From the NCBI GenBank assembly GCA_964012875.1, contig CAXGUU010000026.1, positions 1 to 19,026 of the forward strand: DNA of 19,026 nt, read 5' to 3'. The notes under the pieces are model-generated. The model ran no database searches. It had not been told where the DNA came from and saw only the letters and a list, made by a program, of their open reading frames with translations. Position 1 is the first letter of the stretch, and each line of letters starts with the position of its first letter. This DNA comes from CAXGUU01 sp964012875. Its GTDB lineage: Bacteria > Pseudomonadota > Gammaproteobacteria > Ga0077536. The position numbers were made by a program, and so were the translations under genes. This document shows positions 13,569-19,026 of the stretch, one piece after another.

Positions 13569-16142
13569 CTAAATAGTACGGGCGACTTCAGTGCGCTCGT
13601 AGACTTCTATCTGGTCACCTGATTTAACGTCGTTATAGTTCTTAACACCGATACCGCACTCCGTTCCGGAGCGCACTTCGTTGACGTCATCTTTAAACCG
13701 CCGCAACGATTCCAGTTCACCTTCGTATATCACCACGTTGTCGCGCAGTACGCGGATCGGATTGCTACGCTTGACCGTACCTTCGACGACGATGCAGCCG
13801 GCGATTGAACCTAGCTGAGATGATCTGAAGACATCCCGCACTTCGGCGATGCCTACGATCGTTTCACGAATCTCCGGCGACAACAGACCACTGATAGCTG
13901 CCTTTACGTCATCAAGAACGTCGTAAATTACGCTGTAATAGCGCAAATCGAGACCTTCTTCTTCCACCAGCCGGCGCGATGCGGCGTCGGCACGCACGTT
14001 AAAGCCAATAACCGTGGCATTGGAGGCCATCGCCAGATTAACGTCAGACTCATTGATACCGCCGACACCCGCAGCGACCAGGTCAACACGCACTTCGTCA
14101 TTACCCAACTTCGTCAGAGCATCTGACAAGGCCTCACTCGAACCCTGTACATCCGCCTTGAGCAGAACGCGGACCGACGATTGCTCGCCGTCTTTCATCT
14201 GCGCGAACATATTCTCGAGCTTGGCGGCCTGCTGGCGCGCCAGTTTCGATTCGCGGTCCTTGTCAACTCGGTAATCGGCGATTTCGCGTGCCTTGCGATC
14301 GTCGGCGACAACCATTGCCTCATCGCCCGCGTTTGGCGTGCCCGACAGTCCGAGCACTTCAACCGGCTCGCTCGGTCCCGCCTCCTCAAGTTGTTCGCCG
14401 TAGGCGTTGCTCATTGCGCGAACACGGCCGTACTCAGCTCCGGTGAGCAATATATCGCCGCGCTTGAGACACCCGCCCTGCACCAGCACAGTGGCGACCG
14501 AGCCACGCCCCTTGTCCAAACGTGACTCAATCACGGTACCGCGGGCCGCGCCGCTCGCAGCAGCCTTCAGCTCCAGGACTTCTGCCTGCAGGCTAATTGC
14601 GTCGAGCAGTTGGTCCACCCCCTCTCCCGTGATAGCAGAGACATGGACGAACTGAACATCGCCGCCCCAGTCTTCCGGAATCACTTCGAGGTTCGCGAGC
14701 TCCTGTTTGATTCGATCCGGTTGCGCTTCGGCCTTGTCTATTTTATTCACCGCAACGATGAGCGGTACGTCACCGGCTCGCGCATGCTTCACCGCTTCTT
14801 CGGTTTGTGGCATCACGCCGTCGTCGGCCGCGACAACCAGCACGACGATATCCGTAATCTGGGCGCCGCGCGCGCGCATGGCTGTAAACGCTTCGTGACC
14901 AGGTGTATCCAGAAACGTAATCGAACCCGCATCAGTCTGAGCACGATAAGCACCGATGTGTTGGGTTATACCGCCGGCTTCACTGGCTGCGACCCGAGCG
15001 TCTCGAATATAGTCGAGCAGCGAGGTTTTACCGTGGTCGACGTGGCCCATGATAGTGACAACCGGGGCCCGCGTTTCGAGCTCAGCGTCGTCCGCCTCGG
15101 GTTCGCGCAGGGACTCCTCAATCGCATTTTCACGGACCACTTTGGGCTTGTGGCCCATTTCCTCAACGACCACGGTCGCCGTCTCCTGATCCAGGATCTG
15201 GTTGATCGTGACCATGCTGCCCAGGTTCATCATTACCTTGATGACTTCGGCGGCTTTGACGGACATGCGCTGCGCTAGTTCAGCAACCGAGATGCTGTCC
15301 GAAATCACGACTTCTCGAACAACCGGGGCCGTCGGTTTCTCAAACGCGTGTTTGGATGTACCGCCGGAAAGCACTTTGCGTGAGGCCTGTTTCTTGCGCC
15401 GCCTACCAGACTTATCACTAGCGACGTGTAATTCTCGCCGCCCGCCACGTCCGTTGTCCCGGTCACGGCCACGACCCTTGCCCTTCTTCTTGTCTGCGGG
15501 AGGCGCGGGCGGCGGCGCTGCCTCCTGCGGTGCAGCCGCAGCCTCACGCTCGGCCTGCACGGCAGCCTCTACCGCAGCCCGGGCTTCGGATTCTGCTTTG
15601 GCTTTCTGTTCTGCAGCCAGCTGTTCTTCTTCGCGCGCTCGTTCTTCGGCTTCAATCCGCGCGCGTTCTTCGGCTATGCGTTGCTCTTCGGCTTGCTGCT
15701 CAGCCCGCTGCTGTGCCAGTCGCTCAGCTTCCTCGGCCGCCAGTTCGCGCTCCCGGTCTGCCGACTCCTGGTCAATTTTGGCCTGTTCTTCATCGGCGAC
15801 CACGCTGCGCTTGACGTAGGTTCGCTTCTTGCGCACCTCTACACTGACAGTCTTTGCTGCAGCCGCGAGTTTCGCGCCTCGTGTTCGCGTCCGACCCCGC
15901 TCTGCCGGCACTTTGATCTCACTGACGGTTTTGCGCTGCAGCGTGATTTTGGCCGGTTCCGACGCAGTCTCGTTCTTACCGTGCATCTTGCGCAGGTAGG
16001 CGAGCAACTGACTTTTTTCATCGTCAGTGATCGTGTCGTCAGCGACCTTTGCCGGTAGACCGGCCTCGGTCAACTGTTGCACCAGGCGGTCGACCGAGAT
16101 ACCGACAACGCCCGCAAACTGCTGAACAGTGACCTCAGCCAT
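13569..16142 (-). CDS. infB: Translation initiation factor IF-2
   Basis: IF2 is the GTPase that brings formyl-Met-tRNA to the 30S P site and drives subunit joining. From ATG 16142 it has 857 residues: an N-terminal IF2_N domain (about 1-55, [20 protein letters not shown]), a basic linker, a long Glu/Ala/Arg coiled-coil stretch (about 117-200), a Pro/Ala then Lys/Gly/Arg-rich segment (203-255), a second IF2_N module (about 284-335), and the G domain with GHVDHGKT at 366-373, DTPGH at 412-416 and NKID at 466-469, followed by domains II, III and the C-terminal fMet-binding domain ending [12 protein letters not shown]. An alternative TTG start one codon upstream is possible. It overlaps the nusA stop by 8 bases. 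GAGG sits upstream within nusA's end. Confidence 0.98.
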   Translation of the reverse strand: MAEVTVQQFAGVVGISVDRLVQQLTEAGLPAKVADDTITDDEKSQLLAYLRKMHGKNETASEPAKITLQRKTVSEIKVPAERGRTRTRGAKLAAAAKTVSVEVRKKRTYVKRSVVADEEQAKIDQESADRERELAAEEAERLAQQRAEQQAEEQRIAEERARIEAEERAREEEQLAAEQKAKAESEARAAVEAAVQAEREAAAAPQEAAPPPAPPADKKKGKGRGRDRDNGRGGRRELHVASDKSGRRRKKQASRKVLSGGTSKHAFEKPTAPVVREVVISDSISVAELAQRMSVKAAEVIKVMMNLGSMVTINQILDQETATVVVEEMGHKPKVVRENAIEESLREPEADDAELETRAPVVTIMGHVDHGKTSLLDYIRDARVAASEAGGITQHIGAYRAQTDAGSITFLDTPGHEAFTAMRARGAQITDIVVLVVAADDGVMPQTEEAVKHARAGDVPLIVAVNKIDKAEAQPDRIKQELANLEVIPEDWGGDVQFVHVSAITGEGVDQLLDAISLQAEVLELKAAASGAARGTVIESRLDKGRGSVATVLVQGGCLKRGDILLTGAEYGRVRAMSNAYGEQLEEAGPSEPVEVLGLSGTPNAGDEAMVVADDRKAREIADYRVDKDRESKLARQQAAKLENMFAQMKDGEQSSVRVLLKADVQGSSEALSDALTKLGNDEVRVDLVAAGVGGINESDVNLAMASNATVIGFNVRADAASRRLVEEEGLDLRYYSVIYDVLDDVKAAISGLLSPEIRETIVGIAEVRDVFRSSQLGSIAGCIVVEGTVKRSNPIRVLRDNVVIYEGELESLRRFKDDVNEVRSGTECGIGVKNYNDVKSGDQIEVYERTEVARTI

Positions 16143-17736
16143 CAACGTTTACCTCGCTATGTTGGCTCTGCTCTGCTTCAGCAAACCAGGGCTCACGCGC
16201 CTTCATAATGAGTTGACCCGCTCGCGCTTCGTCGAGGTCGCCAAGCTCGAGTAATTCGTCGATCGATTGCTCCGCCAGGTCATCCATCGTCACGATTCCG
16301 GCGGCAGCCATGCGAAAGGCGAGATCCTCGTCCATCCCTTCCATCGTCAGCAGGTCGTCGGCTGGCCGGGCGTCTCCAAGCTGCTCTTCGTTGGCAATCG
16401 CTCGGGTCAGCAGGAGATCCTTTGCCCGCTGGCGCAGTTCCTGCACGAGGTCTTCGTCGAACTCATCAATGTCGAGCATTTCCTGCTCAGGCACATAGGC
16501 AATTTCTTCGATTGACGTAAAACCTTCCTGCACGAGAATGATCGCGACCTCACTGTCGACGTCCAATAACTCCATGAACATCTTCTGGTTGGTCACAACC
16601 TCTTCTTCGGTCTTCTGCTCGGCTTCCGTTTCCGTCATCACGTTCAACTCCCAGCCGGTCAATTGGCTGGCGAGGCGAACGTTCTGACCATTTCGTCCGA
16701 TGGCTTGAGACAACTGTTCCTCGACGACTGCGACATCCATCGTGCGCGTATCCTCGTCTACCAGAATGGATACGACCTCGGCCGGCGACATAGCATTAAT
16801 AACGAACTGGGCCGGGTTCTCGTCCCACAGGATAATGTCGACCCGCTCGCCGGCCAGTTCGTTGGATACGGCCTGTACGCGGGAGCCCCGCATACCGACG
16901 CACGCTCCAACGGGGTCGATTCGCTGATCGCGGCTCCTGACGGCGATTTTAGCGCGCAGCCCCGGGTCCCGCGCCGCTGCCAGGATGTCAATGACACCTT
17001 CGCCAATCTCCGGAACCTCGAGCTTGAACAGCTCAATCAGTAATTCTTTAGCTGTGCGGCTGACAAACAACTGCGGACCACGCTTTTCAGCGCGTACGTC
17101 GTACAGGAAGCCACGCACGCGATCGCCGGAGCGCACAAGTTCGCGGGGAATCATCTGATCTTTGGTAACAGCGGCTTCGGCGTTACCGCCCAGATCGACG
17201 TAAATGTTCCCACGTTCGACCCGTTTCACCACGCCCATTACCAATTCGCCAACCCGATCGGCATAAGCTTCGACGACCTGGGCGCGCTCTGCTTCGCGAA
17301 CTTTCTGGACAATGACCTGCTTAGCGGTTTGAGCCGCAATGCGACCGAATTCCGCAGCCTCAAGGGGTTCTTCGACGAAATCTCCGACCTTCAATTCAGC
17401 GTTCTGCGCTTGCGCGTCGGCCAACCAAATCTGTCGGTCCGGGTATGGGAGCTGACCCGCCTTAATCATCTCGGCGGCCTCGAGTTCTTCCTCGTAGGTT
17501 TCAGACTCGGCATCCAGTACCGGCTGTACCGCCGGGTCAATCACTTCCCAGCGTCTGAATGCATCGTAATCGCCGGTCACACGATCAATGGCAACACGGC
17601 ATTCGACATCCTCGGTAAATCGTTTTTTGGTTGCGCTGGCCAACGCCGCTTCAAGCGCCTCAAAGATGATGTCCTTACCGACGCTCTTTTCGTTGGAAAC
17701 GACTTCAACGACGGTCAGAATTTCTTTATTGTCCAT
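16135..17736 (-). CDS. nusA: Transcription termination/antitermination protein NusA
   Basis: NusA binds RNA polymerase and nascent RNA, promoting pausing, termination or antitermination. The 533 residues comprise the RNAP-binding N-terminal domain (1-155, [15 protein letters not shown]), S1 (about 160-226), KH1 with GMRG at 281-284, KH2 with IGRNGQN at 346-352, and two acidic repeats (about 386-440 and 460-515), the gammaproteobacterial layout. The N-terminal domain holds roughly 27 extra residues compared with E. coli between FRRWEVID and [16 protein letters not shown], including the acidic [14 protein letters not shown] and YPDRQIWL. Start ATG 17736 follows AAGG at about 10 bases. It lies 42 bases after rimP and overlaps infB. 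Confidence 0.97.
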   Translation of the reverse strand: MDNKEILTVVEVVSNEKSVGKDIIFEALEAALASATKKRFTEDVECRVAIDRVTGDYDAFRRWEVIDPAVQPVLDAESETYEEELEAAEMIKAGQLPYPDRQIWLADAQAQNAELKVGDFVEEPLEAAEFGRIAAQTAKQVIVQKVREAERAQVVEAYADRVGELVMGVVKRVERGNIYVDLGGNAEAAVTKDQMIPRELVRSGDRVRGFLYDVRAEKRGPQLFVSRTAKELLIELFKLEVPEIGEGVIDILAAARDPGLRAKIAVRSRDQRIDPVGACVGMRGSRVQAVSNELAGERVDIILWDENPAQFVINAMSPAEVVSILVDEDTRTMDVAVVEEQLSQAIGRNGQNVRLASQLTGWELNVMTETEAEQKTEEEVVTNQKMFMELLDVDSEVAIILVQEGFTSIEEIAYVPEQEMLDIDEFDEDLVQELRQRAKDLLLTRAIANEEQLGDARPADDLLTMEGMDEDLAFRMAAAGIVTMDDLAEQSIDELLELGDLDEARAGQLIMKAREPWFAEAEQSQHSEVNVDG

Positions 17737-17778
17737 TCGCTCAATACCTTAACGACGCGCTCGCCGATGGATTCGGGG

Positions 17779-18228
17779 TTAAGACCATTCGGCCACGAGG
17801 CGAGAACGCTCAACCTCAAGAAACGGCACATTGAAGGCCTCGCCGTCCACGTCGACGACCAGTTCCTCCGCGCCAACATCGTTCAGCACCCCCGAAAGGC
17901 GCCGGCGGCCATTGACCATGCTGCGCAGCCGAACTTGGATTTTGTTGCCAATAAAAGGCCGATGCTGCTCAAGCGTGAACAGTGGACGCTCAACCCCCGG
18001 TGAGGAAACTTCCAGGGTGTATGCCCCGCGAATCGCGTTTTCTACTTCAATCACATCGCCGACCTGGCGGCTGACCGTCTCGCAGTCGTCAACCGAGATT
18101 CCATCGACATGATCAATATACAAACGCACCAACTGGGCATCCGGGCCTCGCCCGCGTTCGATGCCCAACAGCTCATACCCCAGGCCAGTCACGGTCGGTT
18201 CGAGCACTGTGTGTAGGCGGTCTTGCAT
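17779..18228 (-). CDS. rimP: Ribosome maturation factor RimP
   Basis: RimP assists early 30S assembly, aiding S12 and S9/S19 incorporation. The 149-residue product has the N-terminal RimP domain (LEPTVTGLGYELLGIERGRG, LVRLYIDHVDGISVDDCETV) and the family signature LEVSSPGVERPL near 72-83, followed by the small SH3-like C-terminal domain. ATG 18228 is used; GGGAC upstream is the only Shine-Dalgarno-like stretch. First protein gene after the initiator tRNA, with a terminator-like hairpin only about 10 bases upstream of the start, so expression must rely on read-through or a promoter I cannot see. Confidence 0.95.
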   Translation of the reverse strand: MQDRLHTVLEPTVTGLGYELLGIERGRGPDAQLVRLYIDHVDGISVDDCETVSRQVGDVIEVENAIRGAYTLEVSSPGVERPLFTLEQHRPFIGNKIQVRLRSMVNGRRRLSGVLNDVGAEELVVDVDGEAFNVPFLEVERSRLVAEWS

Positions 18229-18237
18229 ATTTGTCCC

Positions 18238-18267
18238 AAAAAATAAAAAGCCCCGTATACCCGGGGC
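18238..18267 (-). terminator. Rho-independent terminator/attenuator between tRNA-fMet and rimP
   Basis: Minus strand: GCCCCG (18267-18262), loop GGTATA, CGGGGC (18255-18250) and then TTTTTATTTTTT (18249-18238). It begins 10 bases after the tRNA CCA end and finishes 9 bases before the rimP ATG. It would end tRNA transcripts and let a fraction pass into rimP-nusA-infB. Confidence 0.85.
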
Positions 18268-18277
18268 CTTTAAAAGT

Positions 18278-18354
18278 TGGTAGCGGGGGCAGGATTTGAA
18301 CCTGCGACCTTCGGGTTATGAGCCCGACGAGCTGCCAGACTGCTCCACCCCGCA
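18278..18354 (-). tRNA. metY: Initiator tRNA-fMet (CAU)
   Basis: 77 nucleotides with encoded CCA, 5' TGCGGGGTGGAGCAG and anticodon loop CTCATAA flanked by GGG and CCC, the three G:C pairs that mark initiator tRNAs. T-arm GGTTCAAATCC is normal. The position directly upstream of rimP-nusA-infB equals metY of E. coli. The end pair is U1 with U72 instead of the common C1 with A72; it is still unpaired in the Watson-Crick sense, as initiators need for formylation. Confidence 0.96.
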
Positions 18355-18367
18355 TCAGAGTCGCGGC

Positions 18368-18396
18368 ATGATAGTGATCCGGCCTTAAATATTCAA
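18368..18396 (-). promoter_or_regulatory. Sigma70 promoter of the tRNA-fMet/rimP/nusA/infB operon
   Basis: Minus strand TTGAAT (18396-18391), exact 17-base spacer, TATCAT (18373-18368), then GCCGCG as a GC-rich discriminator, 13 bases from the -10 to the mature tRNA 5' end. Such discriminators are typical of stable-RNA promoters under stringent control. Confidence 0.75.
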
Positions 18397-18430
18397 GGTG
18401 TTGCACCGAACCTTTGATGGGAATTTGTTG

Positions 18431-18988
18431 TTAGCGCCGTCCCCATGAACCCGGGTCGGACCCAAATACGCCATCACACGGTGGCCCGCAATCACGACAG
18501 CTCGCCTCGGCAGTCAGGCGATACGCCTCAATTTCGTATCAATTCCGCTGAATGAGTACTGCATCGCAGGATGCGCAATCGGTTCGGTCGCGCCCAGCAT
18601 CAACAATATTACCGGTGTAAAAGCACTTTAATCGTGCGGCAAGCGCCTGGCGACGTGCGCGGCGCACGGTCGTGGACGGCGTTGCCGGTACGTCGTTCAT
18701 TTTCCAGCCGGGATGGAAAGCGCTGTAGTGCAAGGGGACGCGGGTACCTACGTGCTCGGCGATCCAAGCACACATTGACCCTATTTCCCGTTCGGAATCG
18801 TTAAAACTCGGTATCAACAGGCAGCTAATTACCAGCCAGGCGTCGGTTTCACTAGCGATGTAGCGGAGCATATCGAGCACCGGATCTAGACTGGAACCAG
18901 TCTACTGCCGGTAAAAATCGTTGCTGAAAACCTTCAGATCGACGTCTACTGCGTCGACATCCCGAAAAAACTCGCCCTATGGTGGCAG
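18431..18988 (-). pseudogene. amrS: Decayed AmmeMemoRadiSam radical-SAM enzyme gene (C-terminal two thirds)
   Basis: Read from the window end on the minus strand: FFRDVDAVDVDLKVFSNDFY, RQ, TAG (18904-18902), TGSSLDPVLDMLRYIASETD, AWLVISCLLIPSFNDS, later PLHYSAFHPGWKMNDVPATP, CFYTGNIVDAGRDRTDC, ASCDAVLIQRN, TGA (18541-18539), YEIEAYRLTAEASCRDCG and TAA at 18433. This pattern (VDLKxFS, FHPxxKxxDxPxTP, YTGN, two Cys pairs, YEI.YRLT) is what I know of the AmrS family, radical-SAM proteins related to pyruvate-formate-lyase activases and linked to Memo and AMMECR1 domains. The TGA stands where relatives have Trp and the TAG where they have Leu or a similar residue, so both look like nonsense mutations in one continuous frame. 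The N-terminal part with CxxxCxxC is outside or lost; homology fades upstream of about 18988. Neither partner domain gene is present. Confidence 0.8.
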
Positions 18989-19012
18989 CTATTACGATCA
19001 ACACGCAGAGCA

Positions 19013-19026
19013 GGATCCGCGGCCGC
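19013..19026. other. Adjacent BamHI and NotI sites at the exact sequence end (probable cloning junction)
   Basis: GGATCC (19013-19018) is followed directly by GCGGCCGC (19019-19026), where the window ends. Two cloning sites abutting at the terminus is unlikely by chance and suggests linker or vector sequence; a few dozen bases before it may also not be genomic. Confidence 0.5.

Noticed and set aside
15202..15819. Long plus-strand Ser/Arg-rich ORF
   Set aside because: It is antisense to the infB coiled-coil region; its low-complexity composition reflects the Glu/Ala/Arg codons on the other strand.
9316..18541. TGA recoding (Trp or selenocysteine) to explain in-frame TGAs in the SPOR and amrS genes
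   Set aside because: Intact genes here (hldE, nusA, rbfA) use TGA as their normal stop, and the kinase and amrS remnants also contain TAG, so gene decay or errors are simpler.
1..19026. CRISPR array or insertion sequence
   Set aside because: No regularly spaced direct repeats, transposase reading frames or IS-type terminal repeats were seen.

Overview
This window looks like chromosomal DNA of an uncultured or poorly characterised gammaproteobacterium. The basis is gene content and order: a tRNA-fMet / rimP / nusA / infB / rbfA / truB / rpsO / pnp block, an rpsP / rimM / trmD / rplS block, LPS-heptose genes hldE and hldD, a xerD...dsbC pair and fau. Base composition is moderately GC-rich. The sequence ends exactly in adjacent BamHI and NotI sites, which suggests a cloned (BAC or fosmid type) insert end.

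Layout, left to right. (1) 1-1698, minus strand: the 5' part of hldD and all of hldE (ADP-heptose synthesis for LPS inner core), coupled by a TTGA stop/start overlap. A secreted DUF3108-type protein diverges on the plus strand. (2) 2492-3066: essentially gene-free, with one small, doubtful membrane ORF. (3) 3067-5573: dsbC and xerD on the minus strand, separated by about 0.9 kb that holds decayed plus-strand coding DNA: the C-lobe of a Ser/Thr kinase, a cyclic-nucleotide-binding domain with stops, and a scrap resembling the C-terminus of a GspE/PilB-type ATPase. xerD lacks an ATG/GTG/TTG start at the expected place and appears to begin at ATT. (4) A short glutaredoxin-like gene on the plus strand. 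(5) 6165-8275, minus: the rplS-trmD-rimM-rpsP operon (transcribed rpsP first) with a recognisable promoter and GC-rich discriminator. (6) fau (5-formyl-THF cyclo-ligase) on plus, then an AT-rich stretch and a lipoprotein/SPOR-domain gene broken by one in-frame TGA, followed by strong hairpins. (7) 9703-18396, minus: the transcription/translation block. It starts at a promoter, then initiator tRNA, a terminator-like hairpin, rimP, nusA, infB, rbfA and truB. rpsO has its own promoter and a terminator before pnp. (8) 18431 to the end, minus: a decayed radical-SAM gene of the AmmeMemoRadiSam (AmrS) family with two in-frame stops.

Most of the window is well-known core machinery: ribosome assembly (RimP, RimM, RbfA), tRNA/rRNA modification (TrmD, TruB), elongation and antitermination (NusA), initiation (IF2 and initiator tRNA), and RNA decay (PNPase). 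I do not see a convincing new multi-gene system. The points most worth a second look are the probable ATT start of xerD, the U1:U72 (not C1:A72) mismatch of the initiator tRNA, the mixed pseudogene patch inside the xerD-dsbC interval, the single-stop SPOR lipoprotein, the decayed amrS next to the tRNA, and an insertion in the NusA N-terminal domain.
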